Shown here: positions 11,101-21,848 of the stretch, piece by piece
Layout: each line of letters starts with the position of its first letter
Numbering within the stretch: the stretch's first letter is position 1
Origin: Asterella californica
Taxonomy: Eukaryota > Streptophyta > Marchantiopsida > Marchantiales > Aytoniaceae
Direction of reading: 5' to 3'
NCBI GenBank assembly: GCA_036924285.1
Contig: JAYKYS010000022.1
Coordinates: 310,001 to 374,000, forward strand
DNA: 64,000 nt
The notes under the pieces: generated by a model
The model's input: only the letters and a program-made list of their open reading frames with translations
Told to the model about the DNA's origin: nothing
The model's database searches: none
Program-made: the position numbers and the translations under genes

Positions 11101-11664
11101 ACAGAACTGATGACTGGTCAAAAACCTATCATGCCAGCGGAAGGAGACGTTCCTACTTGGGTATGTCTACCTTGGGAGGATGGTTCTGATAGGGAAGGAC
11201 TATTGACACTACGAATTCAACAGCTTGAGCGACGTGAGGAGGACCTCGAAGAAGCATTGGTCAAACTCAAGGAGGCGAGGTTGAAGAACAAGGAGCGATT
11301 CGACAAGACACATCGACTGCGGAAGAAGCCGATCCGAGAAGGTGACTGGGTCATAGTATATGACAACAGTTTGGATAACCAACACAGCACTATCAAGAAG
11401 TTTGCACGACGTTGGTTTGGTCCTTATGTTGTTGTTGTCGTTCACGACAACGCCACATATGGTTTGCGAGAATTGGATGGTACACTCTTGAAGTTACCCA
11501 TTGCTGGTAAAAGGGTCAAGGTCTTCCGGAGACGTGAAGGATTTCTTGATTTCGATGAACTTCTCGAGTCTGATTCTCATCTATCCAGACCTTATGCGAG
11601 GGAAGATGATGATGGACCTGACAATTCAGAGCACGATGAAGGATACGATGATGACTATGGTTAA
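8113..11664 (+). CDS. pol: E1 Pol: reverse transcriptase, RNase H, integrase
   Basis: About 1183 residues counted from the in-frame GTG at 8113. The frame is open from 8032 and the first ATG is at 8134, so it is probably made by -1 frameshifting from gag-protease. A charged N-terminal region of about 200 residues precedes the RT. RT catalytic aspartates are in SIGDLYSGYD (near residue 330) and FIDDI (394-395). RNase H begins with VTVDTSP near 559 and includes a downstream ETDCLPLLG. Integrase has an HHCC zinc domain (FHDTLWAGH to CIECQ, about 790-831) and a D-D-E core at about D858, D917 and E952 (LDLVAMP, RADRGE, GKSERGH), then a GPY/F-like WFGPYVV module. The tail is acidic. No stop or frameshift interrupts it. 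Confidence 0.92.
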   Translation: MLEDEEEMFKCGFAQFSETCVNRFRVVEEMDSVQRRCVKKQEDLFKTQGVLLDREFINGVYEEEGFEDTLEEVLSFISTDSLVNGLVAIRSRELHEEVTRFVEDGYKVQLEMKGDHELELEKSRAMKHQEAQVHTKYKTVARKVKPVATQLPEDSNKQVERASTEPVLRDSQRVGHKFTEETLKRLQIGGGEFLTEEERKRFHEMLRRHGKAFAFSAEEIGCADTSVVAPMVIFTVPHVPWDLKPIPVPRAMLPKLVELLKEKIRMGILEPSMGPYSSRWFTVPKKSGALRFIQDMQHANKVTIRNMGAGPIVDEVAEAFAGHAIYSIGDLYSGYDQFQLAMESRDLTTMRTPLGLVRMCTLPQGATNSVAHVQNAMNRILREFIPEKTIPFIDDIPMKGCAIEDKDEKLTEDGCRRFVVDHIHDVEMILTRLEEVNLTLSAEKSSFGVPEIVVVGHLCGAFGRRPNPSKVDAIGRMKDCVNTTEVRRFLGACLFYRVWIPHFGHMSEPLYELLRKRRRFTWGEEQRVAMVRLKEALKSPPVLRQLSYDCGRPIVVTVDTSPIAIGWAIGQDDGEEKRFATRYGARILSDRQRRYPQVKRELWGVVTAMKAEKEYLIGAHVLLETDCLPLLGMIANCTTPDIAMLRWIAYIRSLNPELRHIAGKMNSMADMLSRARYSQEEDMEAEDMDEDDAEEGQVLQLSSEDRSRLDGVLPFREELYCGRLKEIGRYLSTLQKYEEWTEKVFKEIRHQAYGYLLRDGYLWKRPKRRDGVPLRVVDDAETKKQVLEQFHDTLWAGHRGTWATFTKIKERYWWKGLYRDVEKFVGSCIECQFQSKIRYRDGLRPTYPLSIHFQWVLDLVAMPPGIWGMRHLVLAREELSNFVEGRALRTKATEPVCRFILEDIVSRYGSVGRIRADRGELNADEAREFFNRYGIRLKLTTSMNPEANGKSERGHPPIIQALVKACKGRHGDWPRLLPFALWADRTTHSTVTGYMPTELMTGQKPIMPAEGDVPTWVCLPWEDGSDREGLLTLRIQQLERREEDLEEALVKLKEARLKNKERFDKTHRLRKKPIREGDWVIVYDNSLDNQHSTIKKFARRWFGPYVVVVVHDNATYGLRELDGTLLKLPIAGKRVKVFRRREGFLDFDELLESDSHLSRPYAREDDDGPDNSEHDEGYDDDYG

Positions 11665-11671
11665 CAAGTTG

Positions 11672-11709
11672 GCACATACCGGAGGATGTGCAGGTTTGGA
11701 GGGGGTGAA
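11672..11709 (+). promoter_or_regulatory. E1 conserved hairpin and polypurine tract
   Basis: GCACAT (11672-11677) and ATGTGC (11686-11691) form a perfect 6-bp stem around the loop ACCGGAGG. After CAGG comes a purine-rich run (TTGGAGGGGGTGAA) that touches the 3' LTR and should prime plus-strand DNA synthesis. The hairpin and tract recur in E3 at 53444-53481, although those elements have diverged elsewhere. Confidence 0.75.
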
Positions 11710-13740
11710 TGTCCTGTTGTGGGACCAGTTAGTATGTAAATTACGCGTATAAGTGCGTTTTGCACATAATTGTAGAAGTTGTGGTGTAATGGGATCTAAA
11801 ACATTGCTCTTATGAGCTTAGAATGCACTATTATCTGCTGGGGGTCTCCATGGGGCAGAAAAGGACAAGGTTGAGTCCTTTAGCTTCCCATTGGTCCACC
11901 CAAAAGTGAAGATAACTTGTCTTCTACCTAAGTGTGCGCTCTGGGAGGTTCGGGGCACTTTGACGAGGGATTTTGAAGATCAGAGGGCATGGGCGGAGAG
12001 CTCTCGACGGGAGGAGCAATCTGACCACAAATTTCACTCGATTTGGAGGTCCAGGGCATACGTTATGGCGATTTGAAGTTCATATAGTGATGAGAGTACA
12101 AGAGTTTCTCTTCCGATTGTAAGATTAAGGGGTTTGAGTGATTGAACCGTCAGATTGAGACCAGATTTCATGAGCTTGTAGTCTGTCAGCTGCTGAAGCT
12201 CTGACCACAAATTTCACCACCGGATGTTCTGCGGATTGAGCGCAATGGCGATTTGAAGGCGACGGGGTGCAGAAAGCTGTCAATCTGAAGCAGCGAGTTT
12301 GCAGATTTATGGAGGACGATCAGAACGGTCAAATCGGCTCAAATTTCCTGTGTAGTGAGTTTACCTTCTGAATTGATAGCTCAGGAAGTTGGAGTGGAAG
12401 TGGACGGTTCATTTAGTCGAAGAAGCTTCTGTCCTGAATCTGAGATTGGAAGTGCGTGTTAGTTTCTGTGGATTTGTGTTAATTGTGGGAGGAGATCTAG
12501 CCGTCAGATCTTCCTGAAATTTGACCTGTAAGTAGAGATTTTAGTATCCTACCTACGTGGCAAGTTTGAGAGGAGACTGAACTGTAGATCTGTATCTATC
12601 ATGTGTGAAAGTTCGCTGTTTTCTTTGCCGCGTTGTATCGGCAACGATATCTACTCTAGGTCTCGAGTCTTGTTACGGCAGCTGGCAGAGAAGCGTCCAG
12701 TGTGACGTTTGTGTTGCTTTGGGGTGTATTCTAGGCGTAGATGAGACTTTAGCGACCTACGTTGTAACCACGTCATGTGGTTGTCAGGTTCGCACTCAAC
12801 GTGGCAAAGTGCGATCCTTGACCTGTAAAGTCGACTTCCTATCTAGCCTAGTCTCTTGTATTAGGACACGTTACGGTGCATGCATTAGAACCTTTCAACC
12901 CGACGACCTACACGTGGATGAGTATGACGGCACCAAACATGCGATGTGCATGTGTGCCACCTCATCGGTTCGTGTGGCTGGGGTTGTTCTGTTAGGGGAC
13001 TTGCACCTATCCTTCTGTAGGGGGTTCGAAACCTTTAAGCAGAGGGGGGACTTGTGTGGGGGATTCGATCTTGAGAAATCCAAGAGATTGTTCGTGGAGA
13101 GATCGTGGTGATCCTATGAGATTGTATCATATGTTTATGGATCGATATACCTTTGTAGTTGGAGTACACATGTGGTGAGAGATGGACGAAGGACTCTACT
13201 TACCGCCCAGATTCCCTTTTCGAAACCCTTTCTCGATTAAACTGATGTATATGGAACGAGTTCACTTTCAACAGTTTCTGATAGGATCCTTCGGGCATAA
13301 CTTTACCGCGCAAGTCATGCTCTCGCCTGTCCCTGTGATCTTACCTGTTGTCACTTACGGCCAAGAATGGGATCTCACCGTCTTTATCCTCATCTAACGA
13401 AGGATGGATCTAAATCAGCTCCCTCCTGTAAACTTTAACACCCAGTGCGAGATAAGACACATCTGTCGACCCAAAGCTATGTACGAAGCCCTAGTAGTGA
13501 GAAACTTTGGAGAGGAATACTACCGAGAGATCATGTCATCACATATCCCGTTTGTCGTGCCCATGATCATCCAACGTTTTCGTGTAGTTATCTTGACCCT
13601 TTACTGAGAGAAAGAAAGTGCTTAGTTATCGAGGAAGTTAGAGAGAAATCTACGAGATACTAGTCGCTCTGCTGTGCACTGATCACTAGCCACAGCCAGA
13701 AGGTACGCCCTTGCTCAAAGGAAAGGCTCTCGCTACGACA
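11710..13740 (+). repeat. E1 3' LTR, 2031 bp
   Basis: It has the same length and, by inspection, the same sequence as 3636-5666, including the 168-codon frame at 12605-13111. It is followed by GCGT, the right half of the target duplication, and then by the interrupted GTTCTGGAACTAG repeat. Confidence 0.95.
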
Positions 13741-13850
13741 GCGTTCTGGAACTAGACAACTAATGTGCAGAGTTCCAAAACTAGATATCGAGTTCTACAA
13801 AGTTAATTCAAGAACTAGTTACATCCAATATTTATTGAGTACTAGACTCA
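13741..13850. repeat. Right part of the interrupted GTTCCGGAAC-type repeat
   Basis: Removing E1 and one GCGT restores AATGTGCAGCGTTCTGGAACTAG. That parallels AATGTGCAGAGTCCCAGAACTAG at 3391-3415, so this block completes the unit whose left part is at 3600-3635. Confidence 0.6.
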
Positions 13851-14697
13851 TCCCCAAGATCCTGACGGAGGTGTCTTCCTTGTCTTCCAGAGGCAAGGAT
13901 GCCTCTTCTGCTGCTGTGACCTTCTGCTTCTGCGCATAGAAAGAAGCTACTCTTCTCATCTTCCGGGGTGGAAGATCCTTCTCCATGGCAGAAGCGGTCC
14001 TCTTTACTGCGCTTCCTCACATCGCAATAGGGGTATCCATCCAATCTTCGTCTTTTGGAGTCTTCGGAAGACTCCATGGTGTTGCAGAAGCGGTCTTCTG
14101 CGCAGCTCGGGTACTCAGGGGCTCCTCTTGTGAGTCGGACTCCAATCCAGAGTGAATGATCGGGAAGGAGGTGGTCTTCCTAAGCACACTCCTAGGACTC
14201 ATCTTCCTTGGTGATGTCGCGTCTTCCGACCCACTAGAGTCGTCTTCCCTCACCAGAAGCGTCTTCTGATGAGTACTTGGCCTCATTTGCGGCATCAGAG
14301 TGGGAGGGGGAGTCATTGCTGTTGCTTGGTCGTCTTCTCCCGAGGTCTCCTCCTTCGTCTCGTGCTGTCCTGTTGGCTCATACCTCGCCAACTGATCTTC
14401 CGTTAGGTCCCCCTTGGCCACGTACAGATAACAGAAGAACGGAGTAAGATGTCCTCCTGCTGGGGTGCCTAAGTACACCAGCTCTGCCTGCACATATGCG
14501 TGGAAGAACGCACCCCAGTTGATGAGCAGCCCTTCCCAAATGGTCTCCAAGAACTCCACGTCCTGGTCTCCAAGGTACCTCGTCTTCTAAGCTTTCCCCT
14601 TGGGAAAGAGGTGAAGGAACAGCTTCGTCAGAAGACGCTTTTGCGGCTCCCGGTAAGCTTCGACCTTCCATCCGTTTCTTCCCCTGCCTGTCCTCAA
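13835..14697 (-). pseudogene. Copy D: relic of the unrecognised W-rich/coiled-coil family
   Basis: Read on the minus strand, this fragment matches copies 2 and 3 at 60686-61000 and 62130-62700. It starts inside the conserved segment GRNGWKVEAYREP-like and continues through TRYLGDQDVEFLE, then AYVQAELVYLGTP, then CYLYVAKGDLTED, and into a Ser/Glu-rich stretch (ESDSQEEPLS). It lacks the N-terminal third. A TAG near 14590 replaces the CAG found in the other copies, and the frame shifts near 14030. Function is unknown; the family resembles transposon-carried plant proteins only in being dispersed and GAAGAC-rich. Confidence 0.7.
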
Positions 14698-14699
14698 GG

Positions 14700-15550
14700 T
14701 TTAGTACTAGGGTTTTCAAACTCGACGATAATCTCTCTCGAACTTTCTCCGACACTTACTATGACATCTAAACCTTGAGGAAGGTTTCTAAGTCTAACTT
14801 TCCAATCTTTTGAATTTCCACTCATGTTGCACATTCTCAACCATTAAGTGGACAAAGTATCATAGAGGAAAATAATTCTACATCACTTTCTTAACTCTTC
14901 CGATCTTTATATTGGAAATCGTGTATTATACATGCTATACACGAAATAAAACTGCTGCTGCTGGCAACCCGCGTACACCGCACACTATATGATGTAATGA
15001 AGCATTCTGCTATATATTCAGCGCTAAGTAAAGTTTTTACATGTATATGGTGTAGAAAGGACATGATGTACAGAGCTGTTTCTCGCAGTGAAAGAAGTGT
15101 GACTGCAGATGAAAGAAAGAAAAATTAATCACTGTCGCGATACTAGTCGACTTTGATGGGGTCATTCCTGCATCTCAACAGGACATCCACGAGAGATATA
15201 ACTCTGACAGATGCTGTTTTGCGTTTGGGACGGTTGCCTGTTGCGTCTCGGCCGTTTCTGGTTGCTCGTTTCTCCGCTGCTCACTATCGGCAGCTTCCTC
15301 CTCCTCGTTTGCTTTGGCTTCTAAGTATCTATGGCTGCAATGTGGACATCGTCTATTATCAATGTGAAAAGAATGTTATTTATGTCTTCTGGTGTGACCT
15401 GCTCGGACCTGATGAACGAGTTCCATAACAAGTCGGACCGTTTCTTCTGTATACCTGCTTGCATGATCCATCTAGGCGAAAGTGAGTAGAATCTCCGAGG
15501 AGAAGAGTAGAAACCGACTTGTGGTGTTATTTCTGTAGAGGGTTGGACAC
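14700..15550. other. Unassigned stretch upstream of E4
   Basis: No recognisable gene, LTR or RNA was found. It does not match the E4 3' LTR at 20941, so the expected 5' LTR of E4 is missing or has been replaced. A short frame at 15153-15428 has no recognisable content. Confidence 0.5.
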
Positions 15551-15556
15551 AAAGTA

Positions 15557-15823
15557 GTGAATTGTCCAACTAGAATTAGAACCGAGAGAGCTAAAGGCAA
15601 GCGGGAGTTTACTGATTTAAGTCTTCGAGTGGGTCCATCGTCACCAGCGCCAATTCATCTTCTAGGAGAAGATCCTTGTCCAAGTTGTGGAGTGGGTGAT
15701 CTATCAAGAGGACACAAGTGCGTCGATGTGGCCGCCCTACTTACGTCAGTAGTCGAGAAGTTGGACGAGACTCAAAGAGCTGAGACGGAGAAGTTGTCGA
15801 CTTCAAAAGAGGACTCGGCTTAG
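15557..15823 (+). pseudogene. E4 N-terminal leader open frame
   Basis: This frame of 88 codons precedes gag. It holds a possible zinc-binding stretch, CPSCGVGDLSRGHKC, and a charged C-terminal end. It may be the N-terminal part of the element polyprotein separated by decay, since the region 15824-16041 is not open in one frame. I do not recognise the domain. Confidence 0.35.
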
Positions 15824-16041
15824 TTGTGATGGAGACCGTAATTCGGATGGTGGAGAAGGCGGTGATGCGACTCAGGCTCATGATTACCTTGGGAGAAGAG
15901 ATGGCACAAGAGGTGTTGTTACAACCATTTCCTTTTATTTTACCTATGGTAGATTATTCGCGAATGGAATTGGTGATGTTCGTGCTCTTTTAGCGAGTAG
16001 TTATTGCACAAAAATTGGAAGTGTAGAAGAGTAGTTACAAG

Positions 16042-18335
16042 ATGGGGAAGTTACCAGTGTTTCATGGGAAGGACAATGAAGATGTAGAACCATTTGTACG
16101 AGATTTCAAAAGGGGTTGCATCGGAAACAACGTGAGAAGGAAGGAAGAATGGGTGTTGTTACTGCCAGAGTTTTTAGAAGATTTTGCTCTTACGTGGTAT
16201 GAAGACCGAGTGAAAAGCAAGACACCTGGTGCAGTTGAGGACACATGGGAGACGTTGAGTAATGCACTCATCGAAGAATTTCTTCCAGAAGAGAGTTATG
16301 AGAAGCTCATGGTGGAGCTTACTCATTTGAAGCAACGAGACGACGAGAAAGTTCGGCAATATGCCGAAAGGGTGGATAAGTTGGAGCAACGGTTTTGGAC
16401 GGTCCTACGGAAGAGTGGAGACAATGTGGAGCTAACGATGGCGGGGATTGGAGCAGTGTTGACCAAGAACTTGTGGGAGGATTGAGGCTTTCAATTCGAA
16501 CCCAAGTGAGGTACGAGAAGCCAGCGACCAAAGCGGAGGCCATCAAGATTGCGACAAACATGGAAGAGAGTTTGGATGAAGGAGATATCATCCAACCTCA
16601 TCATGCTGCTCTGGTGTCAACTCCGACTCCTGGTGTAATCACAACGATCGCACCTGCACCATCACAATTGGTGATTGCTTCAACGTCAGCTCCTACTCCA
16701 ACGGTGGTGCCAAGACCGTTTGTCCCAACAACGATGTCTACTGCCACCTCTGATTTTCATGCCGAGCTGAAGAGCATCACCGATACTCTTGCGGATCTCA
16801 AGATAAACGTGGTGCAGTTACGAGAATGGAGGAACAAAGGTGGAGGAGGAGGTCAAAGAGGTTACGACAACAATCCCAACCGAGGAAATCAAGGTAACTA
16901 TGGAGGCAACCAAGGTAACTTTGGAGGAATCACTTGTTGGACGTGTAGAGGTTCTCATTTCCAGCGAAATTGTCCTAACAACGGAGCAAGAGGTGCCGAA
17001 GCTATCAGAATGAATGTGGGTGGAGGAAATCCATCACAAGGACGAGACAAGGGGGTGGCTACTATCGATGTCGTGCGAGATCCCATCTACGAGAAAGGAG
17101 AGAGTTCAAACTCTTCTCATGCACCGGTGAAGCTTTTAGCTCAAGAAAGGAAAAGAACTCGATTTTCTGATGAACCGGTTTTCATGGAGGAATCAGCTAG
17201 TAGAAGTACTCGTTCGAGTAATGTTTCGAGTACACCAAGGGAGCCAAGAAGGAAGCTGGGGATGGCGGATTTCACCATTTCATCTTCCCAAGCGGGATAT
17301 GATGTGGTTGAAGATGTGGGTGCTCAGAAAGCCAACATCACTGTTGGACAACTGATCGCACTTAATCCCAGCTTACGAAGGGAACTCAGAGGAGGACTGA
17401 GTTCTAAGAGAAGCAAGAAGAAGAAACCCAAGAGCAAGACATCAAAGTCTGTGGGAGTTGGTGTGGTGGATGTGTATGCTTCAGAGGTATGCACTAGGGC
17501 TTCAAAGATTGAAGTCCGGTTGAATGGTCACTACGTCTCTGACGTATTGGTGGATGGAGGGTCGGCTATAAATGTCATATCAGAGAGGTTGATGAAAAAG
17601 TTGGGGATGGAACCAACTCGCCCGGCTAGCATTGTCGTGGGGATGGCTAACAAGCAACGGGTAAGACCTCTTGGTGTGTTAGAGAAGGTGGTCGTGTCTG
17701 TGATGGGAGTTCAAACGTTGATGTCCTTTCAAGTGTTAAAGGACTCTAGTTATGATTTGCTCCTAGGTAGGCCTTGGTTGAGAGCTGTGCGCACCACTGA
17801 TAGGTGGCACAAGGGATATTTACGGATTGGGCCTAGAGATCATAGAGTGATAGTTCCTCTCTCGGGTGTTGGAGTTGTGACTTCTGACTCTGATAGACCC
17901 ACTAGTGACTACTGGGAATCTGATACGGAGGATGATCAGAGTGTATCAGAAGTAGATACCGGAGATTCTTACGATCAAGAATCCTCGTCTGAGGAAGAAG
18001 GATTTGGTCGAGATGAATCATTACATCAGCTTAGTGCTATTGACTTGTTGCCTCGATCAGCAGTGGAGAAAGATCCTGACAAAGAAGAGTTGAGTGAGGC
18101 AGAGATTGTGAGAAGACTCTCTACCCTGAAGTTTGATATCAATGTCACTCAAGAAGAGAAAAGTAGATTCCTAGATATATTTCGAAAATATATCCATGTG
18201 TTTGCTTTCAACTACAAGGATTTGAAGGAGGTGACTCTCGAGACTCATCGAATCGAATTGGAGGAGCATGCAAGATCAGTTCGACAGAAGCAGAGAAGGG
18301 TCAATCCCATAACGGCAATGATGGTCAAGGAGTAG
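16042..18335 (+). pseudogene. gag-pro: E4 Gag-protease region, frameshifted
   Basis: The segment 16042-16485 is a typical retrotransposon capsid domain (FVRDFKRG, ALTWYEDRV, ALIEEFLPEE, LKQRDDEKVRQYAERV). The reading frame then shifts near 16470-16486 and continues in the frame ending at 18335. A short zinc knuckle (CWTCRGSHFQRNC, with three rather than four residues before the histidine) lies near 16936. A retropepsin-like site follows at LVDGGSAINVIS (about 17547), with DGG in place of DTG as in several plant gypsy lineages, and LLLGRPWL downstream. The last stop, TAG at 18333-18335, interrupts what would run straight into RT. Confidence 0.85.
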
Positions 18336-18344
18336 ATAGACAAG

Positions 18345-20927
18345 TTGAAGGAGGCGAGTTTCATCTATGAGGTGGAGAACTCAGAATGGGTTTCACCCAT
18401 TGTGATTGTCAAGAAGAAGAATGGTAAGCTGCGAGTGTGCATAGACTATAAGAAGCTGAATGCAGTTACCAAGAAGGATTATTATCCTCTACCATTTATA
18501 GATGAGATTTTGGAGGAAGTTGCTGGTCATGAGTGGTACAGCTTTGGTGATGGTTATAGTGGGTATAACCAGATCAAGATAGCACAGGAGTACCAACAGT
18601 TGACTACTTTCACTACTCCTTGGGGAACATTTGCATTTCGGGTGATGCCATTCGGATTGTGTAATGCTCCGGCCACGTTTCAAAGGTTCATGAACAAGGT
18701 GTTTGAACCATTCATAGGGAAGTTTGTTCGGGATTTCATTGACGATTTCTGTGTGTACGGACGAAAGGAGGACCACTTTGATCATGTGATCAAAGTTTTG
18801 CAGCGGTTGGAGCAAGCCAACGCTTCTCTAAATCCAGAGAAGTGCATCTTTGGCTGCGAAGAAGGTCTGTTGTTAGGACACATCATTTCCAAGAATGGGA
18901 TTGCGGTAGATCTTGAGAAGGTGAAGAAGATTGTGGATCTTCCATTTCCGATCAACTTGACAAAGTTGAGGCAGTTTCTTGGCATGGTTGGATATTATCG
19001 TAGGTTTGTCTTTTCCTTCTCAAACAAAGCAATAGCTTTGACTATGTACATGAAGAAGGGAGTTGATTTTGGCTTGATAGTGCATGATCAGAAGGCAAAG
19101 GAAGCATTTGAGGAGCTGAAAAAGACATTAGTGACAGCTCCTATACTTGCTAAACCTGAGTGGAGTAAAGCATTTATTCTGTATACGGATGCCTCCAATG
19201 TAGCAATCGGATGTACATTAAGTCAGCTAGATGGAGATGGGCATGATCATCCTATAGCTTATGCTAGTAGGCAGATGGTTCCAACGGAGAAGAATTACTC
19301 CGTGACTGAACGAGAAGGATTAGCGGTGATCTTTGGATTGAAGAAATTTCGACACTACTTGCTAGGAGGGAAATTTTCTATAGTCACAGATAACAAGGCT
19401 TTAAAGTATATCTTTAATAAGCCTAATGCCGAAGGTCGTATTGCTCGTTGGAAGATCCTTCTAACAGAATACGATTATGTGCTCGAAGATAGACCAGGGA
19501 AGAAGCATGCGAATGCTGATCTTTTGTCAAGGGCTTATGATGATGAGGGAGAAGAACCGTTTGATGATTCATTTCCAGACGAGCATCTGATGACCATCAC
19601 AACCATCGAGGAGATACCGGACGAGTACAAGGAAATCTGGAGTTTCCTTGCAGATGGCTCTTTTCCAGAAGGTATGCATACCCGAGAACGTAACGCGTTG
19701 ATCAAGAGATGCAAACCTTACACCATGGTGGAGGGAATTCTGTTTCATCAAGGAGTAGATGGCTTACTAAGGAGAGCAGTTGGTCAGAAAGAGGCATTCA
19801 AGCTAATGCACGAGTTTCACGACGGAACTGTTTGCGGAGGTCACTTTGCTGGTAAGATAACAGCCTTCAAGATTTTGGATGCGGGTTATCACTGGAGAGG
19901 GATTTTCAAAGAGTGTTTAGACTATTGCAAAACTTGTGACGTATGTCAAACATTTGCTCTAAAGTCTACTAGAACACCTCCGTTAAGATCAATTCCAGTA
20001 TTAGGGCCGTTTGAGAAATGAGGTATTGACTTTGTAGGTCCTCTTAATAAGACACCTCGAGGCAATAGATACATTGTAGTCACCACTGACTATTGTACCA
20101 AGTGGGTAGAGGCTAGACCTTTGAGAGAGACCAATGAAACAGAAGTCGGTAGATTCCTATGGGAGAGGATCATCACGAGATTTGGATGTCCGTTAGAGTT
20201 GGTCGCAGATAGAGGAAGAGAGTTTATAGGGAGCATGACTACTGCTATGCTACAACACTTTTCTATCAAGCCACGAGTAACGACCTCATACAAACCAAAT
20301 GCTAATGGTCTTGCGGAGAAGACCAATCTTACACTTTGTATGATGCTCGCCAAAGACGCTGGTGTTGAAACTGCGAAACATACTTGGGATAAGAGGCTAC
20401 ATGCCATCTTATGGGAGTACCGAACGACAACAAAGACTTCTACTGGATACTCCCCATTTCGACTGATTTATGGAGTGGAGTCCAAGTTGCCAATCCAATT
20501 CGAATTTGATACTTTTCAAACTATTCAACGAAAGTTGAAGAGGTCGAGAGGAGAAGACGTGGTCAGATCAAGAAGGGAGCAACTCATGGAGTTGGAAGAG
20601 ACCCGAGCGGTAGCAATGATCCGGATGGAACGAGCTCATGCGTATCAAAAGAAGAGTTAGGACAAACGGTTGGGCAAGAGGGAGGTAAAACCTTTTCAAG
20701 TCGGAGATTGGGTTATGTTGTATGATGCTATCAGATTCAAGAGGGCTAGGAAGAAGTTTCTTCCAAGATATTTTGGTCCTTTTGTTGTAGATAAGGTGTG
20801 GAACAACTTCACATATGACCTTCAGGAGCTGGGAGGAAGGAGATTTGATCGAGTAAATCATGACAAGTTGAAGTTGTTTCATCGACGAAAGTTCTCTCTT
20901 CACTCCGAGGACGGAGCAAAAATTTAG
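18345..20927 (+). pseudogene. pol: E4 Pol: RT, RNase H, integrase, broken by two stops
   Basis: RT motifs are VCIDYKKLN, FGDGYSGYNQ, LCNAPATFQRFM and FIDDF. RNase H begins FILYTDASNVAIG and ends HANADLLSRA. Integrase shows a zinc finger ending CKTCDVCQ, then after TGA (20019-20021) GIDFVGPL and VADRGREF, and an expected glutamate in NGLAEKTN. After TAG (20658-20660) the C-terminal module includes YFGPFVVDKVW. All parts lie in one phase, so only nonsense codons separate them. In related elements the residue before GIDFVGP is tryptophan, consistent with TGG changed to TGA. Lineage is undecided; the DGG protease suggests a non-chromoviral gypsy. Confidence 0.88.
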
Positions 20928-20940
20928 TCCGTAGGTAAAA

Positions 20941-21600
20941 TGTAACGACCTATGTTACACATAGGAAGTTTGTCTATTAGTAAGGTGTTTAGTTATAACT
21001 AAGTGTTGAGAATGTTTATTGGCTGCCAAAGTACTTTAAGGATGTATCAAGTTAGTCATGACTAGCTAAAAGTTAATTATGGTTAAACTTAGCTGTACTT
21101 TTGGCAAAATTCAGATATTTGCTAAAGAGTGAGCACTACTATCTTGTCATCTTGTCTAAAAGGTAGAAAGGAGGTGGAAAGTATCCCTTATCTCCTTTTT
21201 GACTTGATATTAGTGGTTGGATTAAAGTTGTGGACTTTGTGGGCATTAAAAACAAGAAGAGATTCCACATGTTTCCTTTTTAGTGGGTCCTAGTGTAGAG
21301 GGGGGGTGGAAATTCGAGATTCCTTGAGAATATTCCAGAATCCTTCTAGAAGTTGTTGACTTTGAAGGAATAAGCCCATGTGAAAAGGTAAGAAGCCCAT
21401 GTGATTAATGCTTTTACCTTAAGTAATATCTTAGTAAAACCCGGTAAAAGTAGTTACGGCTGAGTTACCGGAGGGTATCAAAGTAAAAACCTAGAATGTA
21501 TAAATAGAGGAGTAGAGAAGAGCTCCTCATCCTTGTTTTCACATTGTCGTAATGACAACTTGAGTAATATAGAGAGTGTGGGATATTTTTAGCATGTGAG
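20941..21600 (+). repeat. E4 3' LTR, right end approximate
   Basis: It begins TGTAACGACC just after the end of the integrase frame and contains TATAAATA at 21499-21506 followed by GAGGAGTAGAGAAG, a plausible promoter. With no partner LTR, the end near 21590-21700 is only an estimate. Confidence 0.65.
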
Positions 21601-21848
21601 AACTTGAGAGACGTCGTTAGAATGGAGGATTTTAGTTGATGTGTTTAAGGAGATTTTAGTTGATAAGTTTGTGGGTGTATGAATGAATGAACTCAGCATT
21701 TTTCCTTCAAGTTCATGGTGTGCTTCCATCAAAGCCATCAGAGGTGACCCCTGAGTGAGAGATAGGCCCGACATGTTGCAGATTCGTGGATGACGATCGT
21801 GGAGGTTGAGAGATCGGGGGGTAGTTGATCGATAGGACCGCGGAGGGT
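21600..21848. other. Junction between E4 and E2, origin unresolved
   Basis: The E2 pol frame stops at 21849 just after the RT, and the sequence out to 21600 shows neither RNase H nor LTR features of E2. A deletion or a recombination between the two elements probably happened here. I see no target duplication. Confidence 0.4.

Larger units (their letters stand above)
3636..13740 (+). mobile_element. E1: complete Ty3/gypsy LTR retrotransposon, apparently intact
   Basis: The element is 10,105 bp with two 2031-bp LTRs (3636-5666 and 11710-13740) that start TGTCCTG and end ACGACA. I found no difference between them on reading. The flanks carry a 4-bp duplication, GCGT (3632-3635 and 13741-13744). 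A 5-bp duplication is possible if the terminal base is assigned otherwise. Internal order is primer site, gag-protease (5735-8053), then RT-RNaseH-integrase (8113-11664) in the -1 frame, then a hairpin and polypurine tract. Protease before RT and integrase after RNaseH is the gypsy order. Both coding frames are free of internal stops. The insertion is young and is the best candidate for an active element here. Confidence 0.95.
15557..21600 (+). mobile_element. E4: decayed Ty3/gypsy element lacking a visible 5' LTR
   Basis: Gag, protease, RT, RNase H and integrase follow in gypsy order on the plus strand, then an LTR beginning TGTAACGACC at 20941. The coding region carries a gag frameshift near 16480 and in-frame stops at 18333 (TAG), 20019 (TGA) and 20658 (TAG). 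No matching 5' LTR or primer site lies upstream, so this copy cannot be autonomous. The right boundary is approximate because the partner LTR is absent. Confidence 0.85.

Noticed and set aside
14378..14755. 125-codon minus-strand frame similar to part of 61601-62422
   Set aside because: The similarity is real, but in the wrong phase of the same repeated family; the phase with conserved aromatic motifs is the one annotated as copies D and 3.
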